A stretch of DNA of 64,000 nt from Vibrio quintilis (GTDB taxonomy: Bacteria > Pseudomonadota > Gammaproteobacteria > Enterobacterales > Vibrionaceae): the NCBI RefSeq assembly GCF_024529975.1, contig NZ_AP024898.1, forward strand, positions 1,488,001-1,552,000, given 5' to 3'. The number at the start of each line of letters is the position of its first letter. Within the stretch, counting starts at the first letter, position 1. Below the pieces are notes generated by a model, which was not told the origin of the DNA, made no database searches, and was given only the letters and a program-made list of their open reading frames with translations. The translations under genes and the position numbers were made by a program. Shown one piece after another: positions 42,548 to 51,665 of the stretch.

Positions 42548-44083
42548 GTGACTTCTTCTGCTGACAACCGGTCTGAAATTGAGTGGCTTCGTGCACAGTT
42601 AGCCGAAAAAGAAGCACAACTTCAGTCTCAGTCAGAACATATCGCCATCCTTGAAGAAGTCGTCCGGCTGCTGAAAATCAAACGCTTTACACCTTCGAGC
42701 GAGAAAACCAACCCGTCTCAGTACCTGTTGTTCGATGAAGCCGAGCTGGTCACTGACCCTGAGCTGGATGCGCACGAAAAACAAGACCCGAAGAAAAATA
42801 CCTCCCCAAAACCCCGCGGCCGCAAACCACTGTCAGCTGATTTACCCCGCGAGCAAATCTTCCTGTACCTGACTGACGAAGAAAAAATGGGCGCCAAAAG
42901 CACCTTCTTCGCCAAAGTGAAAGAAGAGCTGGACATCGTGCCAGCCAAAGTTCGTGTACTGGAATATATGCAGGAAAAAGCGGTGTTCTCAACCGGTGAA
43001 GGGCAGCACATCATCACGGCCGCACACCCCAAACATCCGCTGCCGGGGTCACTGGGCAGTGTGGGGCTGATTGCCCATGTGCTCACAGCCAAATATGTCG
43101 ATGGTCTGCCCCTTTACCGGATTGAAAAGATGCTCAGCCGTTATGGCGGGGATATCTCCAGAGCCACGCTGGCAAATTATGTGATGAAATCCGCGCAGGT
43201 GCTTCAACCACTGGTAAACCTGCTGCGGGATTATCAGAATGCCGGGCATCTTATCAATATGGATGAAACCCCGGTTCAGGTACTGAAAGAGCCGGGTAAG
43301 GCAGCAACCTCTGATAAATATATGTGGGTGTCACTGGGTGGTCCGCCGGATAAACGCAGTGTGCTGTTCCATTATGCGCCTTCCCGTGGCGGAAACGTTC
43401 CGGTTGAATTACTTGAAGGATTTAAAGGCTACCTGCACACCGATGGTTATGCGGGGTACCATGCTGCCTGTGAGAAATACGGGCTGACCGCTGTCGGCTG
43501 TATGGACCATGCCCGGCGTAAATTTACCGAAGCTCAGGCAGCGCAGCCGAAGGGAAAGAAAGCGAAGGTCAGTCAGGCGGACAGGGCGCTCAGCTATATC
43601 AACAAGCTCTATCATATTGAAAGACAAATCAGTGACCTGAAAGAAAAGACAGAGTATACGCCGGCGCAGGTGGTCGCTTACCGTCAGCAACACAGCGTAC
43701 CGGTACTGGAAAAACTCAAAGCCTTCCTTGAAAAATATACCGGAAAAATGCCGAAAGACAGCCTGACCGGAAAAGCTATCAACTATATGCTCAATCAGTG
43801 GCCGAAGCTTGTGGTTTACTGCACTGACGGAACGTTGCGAATCAGCAATATCTTAGCGGAAAATGCCATCCGCCCGTTCGTGATTGGACGTAAAGCCTGG
43901 TTGTTCGCCGACAGCTCACAGGGCGCGAAGGCCAGTGCGGTCTGCTACAGCCTGGTGGAAACGGCAAAGTTGAATGGTCTGGAGCCATATGATTATCTTC
44001 ATACTGTCCTGAGCAAACTGCCCTATGCGGAAACTGTTGAACAGGTTGAATCTCTTCTTCCGTGGAATATCGCCAGAGGTTAA
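42548..44083 (+). CDS. tnpC: IS66 transposase TnpC
   Basis: A 511-residue transposase starting with GTG. A leucine-rich coiled coil (about 10-45) and a basic linker (PKPRGRKPLSADLPRE) precede the DDE core: INMDETPVQV (Asp), GYLHTDGYAGYH (Asp) and ISNILAENAIRPFVIGRKAW (Glu), the DDE_Tnp_IS66 motifs. The frame is complete and the element ends 46 bases after the stop. Confidence 0.92.
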   Translation: MTSSADNRSEIEWLRAQLAEKEAQLQSQSEHIAILEEVVRLLKIKRFTPSSEKTNPSQYLLFDEAELVTDPELDAHEKQDPKKNTSPKPRGRKPLSADLPREQIFLYLTDEEKMGAKSTFFAKVKEELDIVPAKVRVLEYMQEKAVFSTGEGQHIITAAHPKHPLPGSLGSVGLIAHVLTAKYVDGLPLYRIEKMLSRYGGDISRATLANYVMKSAQVLQPLVNLLRDYQNAGHLINMDETPVQVLKEPGKAATSDKYMWVSLGGPPDKRSVLFHYAPSRGGNVPVELLEGFKGYLHTDGYAGYHAACEKYGLTAVGCMDHARRKFTEAQAAQPKGKKAKVSQADRALSYINKLYHIERQISDLKEKTEYTPAQVVAYRQQHSVPVLEKLKAFLEKYTGKMPKDSLTGKAINYMLNQWPKLVVYCTDGTLRISNILAENAIRPFVIGRKAWLFADSSQGAKASAVCYSLVETAKLNGLEPYDYLHTVLSKLPYAETVEQVESLLPWNIARG

Positions 44084-44129
44084 ATCCCCGGGTTGTTGGG
44101 TTCAATGGTGTCGAGTATTGAGCGCTTAC

Positions 44130-44185
44130 GGTTTTGTGGTGGCGGATCAATGTCTGATTTTTAGGGGTGTCCCCCCGGTGTTTCT
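44130..44185. repeat. Right half of the repeat split by IS66
   Basis: GGTTTTGTGGTGGCGGATCA and CTGATTTTTAGGGGTGTCC resume the sequence interrupted at 41711 and match 62228-62268. The first 8 bases are the target duplication. Confidence 0.75.
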
Positions 44186-44224
44186 CGGTATTTCTGAATC
44201 ACAGAGACTGTTCTCCCATTGCCT

Positions 44225-47038
44225 TTATTCATAAAACAGTCCACCAGCTATAGGGAATACACCCTCAGGATGGAGTAATTGGTTTGATTTAGCCTGCAAA
44301 ACTTCTAAGCCTTTCTGCTCTATTTTTTGGAATAAATCTTTTAAATTCTGCCTACTATTTTCATAGGAAATAACCTTGTCTGATCTCAGCCAGTCGCAGA
44401 AATCCTGTGTATTCATTACAATGTCTTCATCTTTATTTATATGAATAATGACTAACTCTTGTCGCTGTCTTAACCCCTGAGCATTCTGCCATCTTAAATA
44501 TGAACAAACTACAGCTCCCTCAAGTTTAGGCATGTGGCCAATAGAAGCTGTGAGTCCTCCAAACTCATATGACTTGGCTTTTTCAATCAAATACTTGAAT
44601 ATGAAGTTATCAAGATCCATCATCTCGCAGTTTCTGCGATTAGTGTAGTGCTTGCGGTCAAAAGTAATCTCCCATCTAGTTCGTCTTACCCTTAGGTCTA
44701 TTGCTAACTCTTCAGGCAGCCGAATCTGCCAAATAAGGTCTTTATGGGTCTTATCAATAATTTCGATATCCAATAATTTAAACATGCCCGTAATAAACGA
44801 TTTCACATGTTCTAAAGTGATATTAAGCTCTTCTCTGGTCTCATAAGGTTCAAAACCCGCTGCATATTCAAACAGTTCTCGCTGTTTGCTCGCTGCACTT
44901 TTCGCTTTCTCTAATGCTTTTTCAATACGCTCTCTAGTACGAGTGATACCGTCACTTGTTGCCTCTAGTAGGATATTTTCAACATCTACCAAATCAGCTA
45001 CCTCTCCCATAATGTCTTCACTCAATCTCTCATTGAACTCACCACTTAATGACGACAAATCCCCAACAACCTGCTCAATTCTCTCATGCATCAATTCCAT
45101 GATTTGGTCATCCATTGACTCAGGAGAGTAAAGGTTAAATACAACCACTCGATTTTTTTGTCCGTAGCGATACAAACGTCCAATCCGTTGTACCAATCGC
45201 ATTGGGTTCCAAGGCAAATCATAATTAATCATAATGTGACACTTATCTTGAAGGTTGATACCTTCTCCACCAGCTTCTGTGGAAATCAAGAACTGCCCCG
45301 CATCTTCGAAATTTCTAATTGCTTCTGTGCGGTTCTGATGCTTCATAGAACCATTAATTAAATCTACGCAGCCAACACCATAATGTTCCTCCAAAGCTAC
45401 TTTTAGGTAATTTTGTGTAGAACGATACTCAGTAAAAATTAATATTTTCTCTGATTTGTGATTTGCCAAGATCGACGGGATCAGTTTCTCCAAAAACTCT
45501 TTCAATTTTGGATCATTTCTTAGAACTTGTTCGCTTTCAGCAATCAGAACATCCAGTTGTTCTAGTTCACCATCAAAAAATTCTTTTCCTTGCAGGGCTT
45601 GTAGTTGCTGTTCTTCTGATTCACCTGTGTATCGCTCATCCAATTCATCACTAACAACTAACGTACAAGCCTCTTCAATTAATCTGAATTTCCTGTTGTT
45701 CAGCGCTTTGTTAATTGCTTTAGCACTGGATGCGGCCAGCTTTCGGTAAACGGTCATTACAAATCCTATTGCATTGCCGATTTGTCCCATCTCTCTGGCA
45801 GTCTGGTAACCCTTTCTTAGATAGGATTGAAGCAACATGTCAAAATGTTTCATAGATTCGTCATGAGTAACACGAATGGATTTGGTTGTTTTACCCTTGA
45901 AAATGAAGTTACCTTCCAAATCGGTCACATCTGACTTGTTATTCCTGATCATCATCTCTGACAGAATTTCAGGATTTAGAGCTAATGTATCAATTTCTTC
46001 TTTTCTATCTGGATTAAGCAGCATCAATAAACTTTGGAACTTGTCGGGTTTACCTTGATGAGGCGTAGCACTCAACAGTACCATAGCCTTAGTTTTCCCC
46101 CTCAGATAATTGGCGAGTTGAAATCGATGTGATGCTTCATATTTCATTCCATATTGCCTGCGGCTGAGTCGATGGGCCTCGTCAAAAATTACAAGATCCC
46201 AATATTCTGCCCTTAGCAGTTTTTCCAAATGGTGCTCTTCTTTGAACCGATCGATTGAACCAATAACGTGTTTATACATACCCCATTCACGTTCTTCTTC
46301 AATGTTAAAGTTTTCACCATATATCCTGAATTTGCTAAGTCCGAACTTATTATGAAGCTCTTCTTTCCACTGTGCGGTCAGTCCAGCAGGAGTAATTAGC
46401 AAGACACGCTCAGCTTGTCCTCTCTGCTCTAGAGCTTTGAGCAACATTCCTGTTTCAATCGTCTTACCCAGACCAACATCATCGGCAATCATCCAATTAA
46501 GGTGCCCAGAGGCCAGAATATGGTGAACCAAATGCACCTGATGAGGTAAAGGGTCAATTGGTAGCCGAGATAATGAGCCTGTGTTTTCGTTCCAGTTCTC
46601 AATCGCATTAGCGAGAACTTTTAACCTAAATATTTCTGGTGAGGCATCGTCACCAAAGTCATTTGTGCAAAAACGGTGTTTTACACCTTTTATCCACGCC
46701 AGCCTCTCATACGGTAACCAACGTATAATTGATGACTCAGAAAAATGAACCAAGGCTTGGTGGAAACCGGCAACCTCTCTGGTTTTAAGTACTATACCCT
46801 CACCCAAAAAAGCTTCTGTTTTAGACATAGGAACGTACTGTACCTCCATCCCGACCTCTAAACCTGAAACAACGGAGTTAAGCGGTACTAAAGTTTGTCC
46901 GAAAGCAGCATTTTTCCAATGAACTTTTATTGTAACTCCATCGATACCTCCCATGACTTGGCGGATAATCCCTTTGCCATTTTTTGCATGTGATACCCAG
47001 CAATTTTTTACAGGCTTCAGTCTGTTATATGTTTGCAC
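44225..47038 (-). CDS. RapA/HepA-like SNF2 helicase, possible defence or repair translocase
   Basis: A 937-residue SNF2-family ATPase. An N-terminal Tudor-like region (GKGIIRQVMGGIDGVTIKVHW, EVGMEVQYVP) recalls RapA. Helicase motifs are intact: DDVGLGKT (186-193), DEAH (286-289), LLSATPHQGKPDK, then ILIFTEYRSTQNYL, STEAGGEGINLQ and NPMRLVQRIGRLYRYGQ. The C-terminal 250 residues are helical with a conserved-looking beta region. The GTG start has AAGGAGA about 10 nt upstream. It lies downstream of an acidic TPR-like gene on the same strand. It also resembles the DrmD-type helicases of DISARM, but no DISARM partner is present. It probably moves along double-stranded DNA or displaces complexes from it. 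Confidence 0.8.
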   Translation of the reverse strand: MQTYNRLKPVKNCWVSHAKNGKGIIRQVMGGIDGVTIKVHWKNAAFGQTLVPLNSVVSGLEVGMEVQYVPMSKTEAFLGEGIVLKTREVAGFHQALVHFSESSIIRWLPYERLAWIKGVKHRFCTNDFGDDASPEIFRLKVLANAIENWNENTGSLSRLPIDPLPHQVHLVHHILASGHLNWMIADDVGLGKTIETGMLLKALEQRGQAERVLLITPAGLTAQWKEELHNKFGLSKFRIYGENFNIEEEREWGMYKHVIGSIDRFKEEHHLEKLLRAEYWDLVIFDEAHRLSRRQYGMKYEASHRFQLANYLRGKTKAMVLLSATPHQGKPDKFQSLLMLLNPDRKEEIDTLALNPEILSEMMIRNNKSDVTDLEGNFIFKGKTTKSIRVTHDESMKHFDMLLQSYLRKGYQTAREMGQIGNAIGFVMTVYRKLAASSAKAINKALNNRKFRLIEEACTLVVSDELDERYTGESEEQQLQALQGKEFFDGELEQLDVLIAESEQVLRNDPKLKEFLEKLIPSILANHKSEKILIFTEYRSTQNYLKVALEEHYGVGCVDLINGSMKHQNRTEAIRNFEDAGQFLISTEAGGEGINLQDKCHIMINYDLPWNPMRLVQRIGRLYRYGQKNRVVVFNLYSPESMDDQIMELMHERIEQVVGDLSSLSGEFNERLSEDIMGEVADLVDVENILLEATSDGITRTRERIEKALEKAKSAASKQRELFEYAAGFEPYETREELNITLEHVKSFITGMFKLLDIEIIDKTHKDLIWQIRLPEELAIDLRVRRTRWEITFDRKHYTNRRNCEMMDLDNFIFKYLIEKAKSYEFGGLTASIGHMPKLEGAVVCSYLRWQNAQGLRQRQELVIIHINKDEDIVMNTQDFCDWLRSDKVISYENSRQNLKDLFQKIEQKGLEVLQAKSNQLLHPEGVFPIAGGLFYE

Positions 47039-47232
47039 TATTCCATATCTCCTTGTTTCGGATTATCCAACAAATTCCTGAGTCTTAACATTTAATCAGC
47101 GGTGTAAACGTCGCCCAAAGAGTAATTCTCAGATGCATACTTACTAAATTGCTATTTCTTTCAATGTGAACACCTCATTCAAATAAGCATGACAAAACCA
47201 AAATACATGTAAACATTATGGGGACAAGAAAA

Positions 47233-48603
47233 TCAAAACCTCCCATCGTTGATGTTTAGATTTCTGCTGTGGAGACAATAATGAAAGAAATATTTACTGA
47301 AAGCAGGAAAACACAGTCGTAAAACCCGATTGTTATACCAATACTCAAACTCTGTCTCTAAAAGGTCATAGACCTCTTCAAAAGTCGGTACACCATTAAA
47401 GAGTCGAATCAAGCGTAACGATTGCTTCCAGCTACAATGCTTATAGGTTGCAGTAGTACTTTCGCCCTGTGCCCACACTTTTGCAAAGGTAATCCAATAC
47501 CGCGGAGAATCCTGCCAAAACTTCTTCACTTCTAAAGCAAGCTCCAGTTCTTCATATGTAGCTCCGGCTTGAACCTCTCTTTTTAATGCTTTGTATGAAT
47601 TGTTCCAGCCAGCCCCGGTGAACACCTCAACTAAAAATGGTAACTTACTGGAATGCCATTCCAGTTCGATAACAGCATCTACTGCGACAAGACGGGCGCG
47701 CCTTTCAAGGGTGAGACGGTTATCTAAAACACCATCATCTATGCTTTCCTCTTCTTCATTATCTGAAACATCATCCCAGAGAGCATAAAATTCCATTTCA
47801 TTGTCTTCAAACGGTATTGTCTCTTCACTTGTATCGGTGACATCTCCAGTGCTTCTATATGCCATCCCCTCAAAAACAGTGTCTTCAAGCCCCGCTGCAT
47901 CTGTACAGTTTTCAAATAAATCCAGTTCTTCCGATTTCCATTCATTAAAAACCTTTCCGTCTTGTTCCATTAATGAAGAAGTGGACACTTCATTTTGATA
48001 TTCTTCTTGCTGCTCTGAAGGATTACTACTTTGTTCAGGTTCACAAATATAAGTATTTTCACCTTTGTCCAGCTTATCAAGTGAACTAATCGTATCAGTG
48101 AAATCAGTTTTTATTTCATCATCTTGAGGAGAGAAATGTGTAGGTGGACACCTATGCACATCCTTATAAAAAATCTGAACTTTGCCTTTATCTTCAGCAG
48201 CAATTGATTGTTTCTTGGACTTAAGACTCAATGTCTTTCTACGCAAACTCTCTTCTTCAACGTTTGGCTTTTCAAACCTATATTCTTCCTCTTCAAGCTC
48301 ATTGGATTGTTCAGCCAAAAAAGCGAAATCATCCTCATTGGGTAAGTTAAAATCGGCTTCATTATTGGATAGTGTTAACTCGCAACTAGCTGTTTCGGTG
48401 TATTCCCTTGTTCTATCGTACTCATTGAATCTTTGATAAAGGTTGCTCAATATATTGAGTAAATTTTCAGATCGGGGCTTTGCATTATGGGCGTCCTCCA
48501 ATAATTGAATGGCCTGTACAATTTCACCCTGTTCTAGCAAACAAGCAATCCGTATTAAAACTTGAACATCACTTAAAAAGGATAGCGGAACAGATTCACA
48601 CAT
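47233..48603 (-). CDS. Unknown acidic protein with N-terminal TPR-like helices
   Basis: I do not recognise this 456-residue protein. Residues 10-65 form paired helices of TPR type (LEQGEIVQAIQLLEDAHNAKPRSENLLNILSNLYQ). Residues 75-300 are a long, strongly acidic, low-complexity linker rich in Glu, Asp and Ser. The last 150 residues are a compact domain with many aromatic residues (WHSSKLPFLVEVFTGAGWNN, VKKFWQDSPRYWITFAKVWAQGES). It lies 194 bases upstream of the SNF2 helicase on the same strand, so the pair is likely to work together. An acidic linker would suit DNA mimicry or protein docking; this is inference. Confidence 0.6.
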   Translation of the reverse strand: MCESVPLSFLSDVQVLIRIACLLEQGEIVQAIQLLEDAHNAKPRSENLLNILSNLYQRFNEYDRTREYTETASCELTLSNNEADFNLPNEDDFAFLAEQSNELEEEEYRFEKPNVEEESLRRKTLSLKSKKQSIAAEDKGKVQIFYKDVHRCPPTHFSPQDDEIKTDFTDTISSLDKLDKGENTYICEPEQSSNPSEQQEEYQNEVSTSSLMEQDGKVFNEWKSEELDLFENCTDAAGLEDTVFEGMAYRSTGDVTDTSEETIPFEDNEMEFYALWDDVSDNEEEESIDDGVLDNRLTLERRARLVAVDAVIELEWHSSKLPFLVEVFTGAGWNNSYKALKREVQAGATYEELELALEVKKFWQDSPRYWITFAKVWAQGESTTATYKHCSWKQSLRLIRLFNGVPTFEEVYDLLETEFEYWYNNRVLRLCFPAFSKYFFHYCLHSRNLNINDGRF

Positions 48604-48671
48604 ATAACTAACGACCCGTCATCTGGTTCAAAAGCTCTTTAGCGTTAATTTTTTAGATGGGCACACCAACA

Positions 48672-48755
48672 TTAAACTTCCTTACTTATTCCGGCACCCA
48701 CAAGTACTAATAATCCCAAATGTAAGAACTTTAAAATAAAAGGACCGTCACTCAT
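48672..48755 (-). CDS. Possible 27-residue membrane peptide
   Basis: The frame MSDGPFILKFLHLGLLVLVG then AGISKEV starts at 48755 with GAGG 8 nt upstream and forms one hydrophobic helix with charged ends. It lies 68 bases upstream of the acidic TPR-like gene on the same strand. Length and binding site are plausible for a membrane peptide, but chance cannot be excluded. Confidence 0.3.
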   Translation of the reverse strand: MSDGPFILKFLHLGLLVLVGAGISKEV

Positions 48756-48774
48756 TTCTGATTCCTCTTTGAGC

Positions 48775-49590
48775 CAGTAAGGAGGAACTGGGGCGCGTTT
48801 CGTTCAACCGAAGAAACTCACACAACCAGACGAGCAACATATATGATAAGGCCCTGAATACAGCCGACTGTTCCCGACAATATCCTCAGCTTATTTACAT
48901 TCCTAAAATGCCACAACTCTCCCTTCATCAATAAATAGAATTGACCAAACACCCAGTAATTCAAATGCACTTGCTCGCTGAAAGCGGATACTTTGAACAA
49001 ACACATATAATTTGTGTGGTTTTTGTTGTTTGTCTCATGATGGATGTGAGCAAAGGTGAATTTACAATGGGTTTAGATCAATGATGCTTATATTCGGTAT
49101 GTATTCCCACAGCGTGGGAACGAGGTTAAACAAAACACAGTCAAATTGATCGCAGCTCTAAGGAGAAACTTTCACGACGAAAGTTTCAGATTTGTCAGCG
49201 CAGGGAAGCGCTTACAAATCGGTCCTGTCCACGCGTGACCAAGCCCAAAAAAGACGTTTTTGGTTCCTTTTGGCGTCTGCCAAAAGGAACTGGGGCGCGT
49301 TCGGTGCAGCCAAAGAAACCGACAAAGGCAGGCGCGCAACAAACCCTACCACCAAAGCCAAACACAGCAGAAACAAACAAAACCGTTAGGGTGTGTGTCC
49401 CCGTAATTTAACAAACACATATATTTTTTGTGGCCTTTTTGTTTATCTCATGATGGATGTGAGCAAAGGTGAATTTGCAACGCGTTTATATCAATGATGC
49501 TTATATTCGGTCTGTATTCCCACGGAGGACCGTGGGAACAAGGGTAAAAGACAGAAAACTGTTAGTGTCCCCATAATTTTGTAAAAAAAA
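48775..49590. repeat. Non-coding repeat-rich gap
   Basis: No supported gene. GGAACTGGGGCGCGTT occurs at about 48784 and 49279. ATGGATGTGAGCAAAGGTGA occurs twice (about 49039 and 49452) and again at 57932. REP-like hairpins follow each: TTCCCAC/GTGGGAA near 49110 and TTCCCACGG/CCGTGGGAA at 49517-49538. A stretch at 49361-49412 equals the tail of the broken response regulator at 31213. Confidence 0.7.
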
Positions 49591-49591
49591 C

Positions 49592-51649
49592 TCATACCAT
49601 CCGCTTGCTTTTCAGCAATAACGCGATGAAATAAAGGCCGCCAATAATAGAGACAAACGTGCCGGCGGGGAGCTGGAATGGATACATCAGTTGCTGCCCG
49701 AGCCAGTCAGCCAGCATGAGCAGGATTGACCCAATCACGGCGGCCATCGCCATCTGCTGCCGAACAGACGTTGCGCCCAGCATGATGGCGATGTGTGGCG
49801 CAAGTAAGCCCACAAACGCGACGGGCCCCATCACCATAGTCACCGTGCTGCACAAGAGCGCCACACAGACCAACAGCCCCACAAATGCCCGGTTGACCGC
49901 GAGACCGCGCGCCGCAGCAAAGGCGCGCCCGGCCGAAAGGAGCGTCAACCAACGGCTCAGCGCCATGGCAATGCCGATTAATCCGCTGACAGCGATCATG
50001 ACGACAAGCGCCTGCGTTGACGTCACCCGATAAGTCGAACCGGATAACCAGTTCAAAATCGCATAGGTGTCTTCATTGCCCTGTGCTAACACAAATTGCA
50101 CCATCGCATCCACCATCGCAGTCAGCGCAAAACCGTTGAGCACGAGTATCGACGGGGCGAAACGGTGCCGGCGTGACAACATGAGCAACAGCAGCAAAAC
50201 CGAGACACTGCCGGTAAATGCTAAGACCGGGGCGGATTGAAAAATATTCAGCCCGAAGCATAAGCTGCCCGTCACCAACGCAAGGGTCGCCCCTGCAGAC
50301 AGCCCTAAAATATCCGGACTGGCAAGCGGATTATAAATCAAGCGCTGGAGTAACACGCCAGCCACGGCCAGCCCGGCGCCCGAAACCATCGCCGTAAGCA
50401 AACGCGGCCAACGCAGGGAGGCTTCAAAGGCGTTGGGCCATTGCAAGACCCAATGCACCTCATGACTCAGTGTGGTTTGGGTGAAAAGAAAACCGCCGCT
50501 GACGATCACGACAAAGATCACCCCCAGTGCCAGTGACACCCGCCCGACATGACGAACAATCGCGGCAGGCGGGGTAAAAAAGACATTATCCTGCGCATAA
50601 CGATGCTGCCTCGCCACATAGATAAGTGCCGGGGCACCAATAAAAGCGGCAACAATGCCCGTCGGAATCAGGTTCAGGGAGTGTTGACTCAGGAATATCG
50701 CCAGTGCATCGGCACCGGTGAGCATGATCATGCCCAACAGGAGACTGGCCAGCATCTCTTGCAGTGGGGTGCGCGCGCCCAGGCGACGGGCGACATTCGG
50801 TGCCATTAAACCGATAAAACTAATCACACCGACATCGGCAATCGCGGTCGCAATCAACCCGGCGCAAAGCAGGATGATCCCCGCCAGCGTGAAACCGAGT
50901 TGTACTCCTCTTGCTTTCGCATTCTGGTGGCCGAGCCGTAACATCGCCAGTACACGCGGCGCCCCGACCAGCAACAATCCGATGGGGAACAAACCTGTCA
51001 GCAGATGTAAAACCTCCGCCCAGCCATTTTGGGCCAGATCCCCCGCTCCCCAAAGGAAAAGATGTTTGGCATATTGATGATTGAGCAAGGTCAACGAGAC
51101 CGCAACCGCACCCAATAAGATATTGACGGCCATCCCGGCCAGAACCACAGGCAGCCCGGACAGGTTGTCGACGCCGACAATGATGACCACCAACCCCACC
51201 GCCATCAATGCGCCAACCCAGGCAGCCAGATGCCCCCAGTCATTGACCCAGGCGGGTGCAAAAATACTGATGACCACCAGCGCCAGCCAACTGCCTGAAG
51301 CCGTCCCCAGCGTGAAAGGCGATACCAGACTATTCTGCGTCAGTTGCTGCATCACACTCCCGGCAAAGGCGAGAATGGCCCCGACAATCATCGCGGCGCA
51401 AAGCCGGGGGAGCTGTGAAGACAGCCATAAGGTTTCTGCAAAATTCCAGGAGACCGACACATCGTCCGTGTGCGACAACAGATGTCTCAGCAACCGAAGG
51501 ATCACGCTCCCCTGCGCCTGCCATGATAAATCACTGCCCACACTCAGCCATATCAAGATGGCAACAACGAGCCCACACACGAGCCCATACCCGAGAGAAA
51601 AGCACCGGTTTCCCGGCACTGTTTTTGTTATTTGATCGACGGATTGCAT
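49592..51649 (-). CDS. fhuB: Ferric-siderophore ABC permease, fused FecCD domains (FhuB type)
   Basis: A 685-residue inner-membrane permease made of two FecCD-type halves of about 10 helices each. Family motifs appear in each half: GAILAFAGSVMQQLTQNSLVSPFTLGTASG and AGAGLAVAGVLLQRLIYNPLASPDILGLSAGA, and the ATPase-contact segments GLMAPNVARRLGA and GLLAPHIAIMLGA. This duplicated form is characteristic of FhuB, which imports ferric hydroxamates. A start at 51703 would overlap the preceding gene by 38 bases; 51649 avoids this. It is last in the siderophore operon. Confidence 0.9.
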   Translation of the reverse strand: MQSVDQITKTVPGNRCFSLGYGLVCGLVVAILIWLSVGSDLSWQAQGSVILRLLRHLLSHTDDVSVSWNFAETLWLSSQLPRLCAAMIVGAILAFAGSVMQQLTQNSLVSPFTLGTASGSWLALVVISIFAPAWVNDWGHLAAWVGALMAVGLVVIIVGVDNLSGLPVVLAGMAVNILLGAVAVSLTLLNHQYAKHLFLWGAGDLAQNGWAEVLHLLTGLFPIGLLLVGAPRVLAMLRLGHQNAKARGVQLGFTLAGIILLCAGLIATAIADVGVISFIGLMAPNVARRLGARTPLQEMLASLLLGMIMLTGADALAIFLSQHSLNLIPTGIVAAFIGAPALIYVARQHRYAQDNVFFTPPAAIVRHVGRVSLALGVIFVVIVSGGFLFTQTTLSHEVHWVLQWPNAFEASLRWPRLLTAMVSGAGLAVAGVLLQRLIYNPLASPDILGLSAGATLALVTGSLCFGLNIFQSAPVLAFTGSVSVLLLLLMLSRRHRFAPSILVLNGFALTAMVDAMVQFVLAQGNEDTYAILNWLSGSTYRVTSTQALVVMIAVSGLIGIAMALSRWLTLLSAGRAFAAARGLAVNRAFVGLLVCVALLCSTVTMVMGPVAFVGLLAPHIAIMLGATSVRQQMAMAAVIGSILLMLADWLGQQLMYPFQLPAGTFVSIIGGLYFIALLLKSKRMV

Positions 51650-51665
51650 TGAATATTTTAGCTTT

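Larger units (their letters stand above)
41712..44129 (+). mobile_element. IS66 family insertion sequence
   Basis: A 2418-bp element with ends GTAAGCGCTTAATACTC (left) and, inverted, GTAAGCGCTCAATACTC (right). It is flanked by the 8-bp direct repeat GGTTTTGT at 41704-41711 and 44130-44137, the duplication length of IS66 elements. It carries intact tnpA, tnpB and tnpC. The empty target sequence survives in the related repeat at 62175-62280. Confidence 0.92.

Noticed and set aside
44225..47038. DISARM helicase DrmD
   Set aside because: The helicase is similar in kind, but no DrmA, DrmB, DrmC or methyltransferase gene lies nearby.
49192..49389. 65-codon open frames on both strands in the repeat-rich gap
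   Set aside because: Both lie entirely within sequences repeated elsewhere, with no start site.
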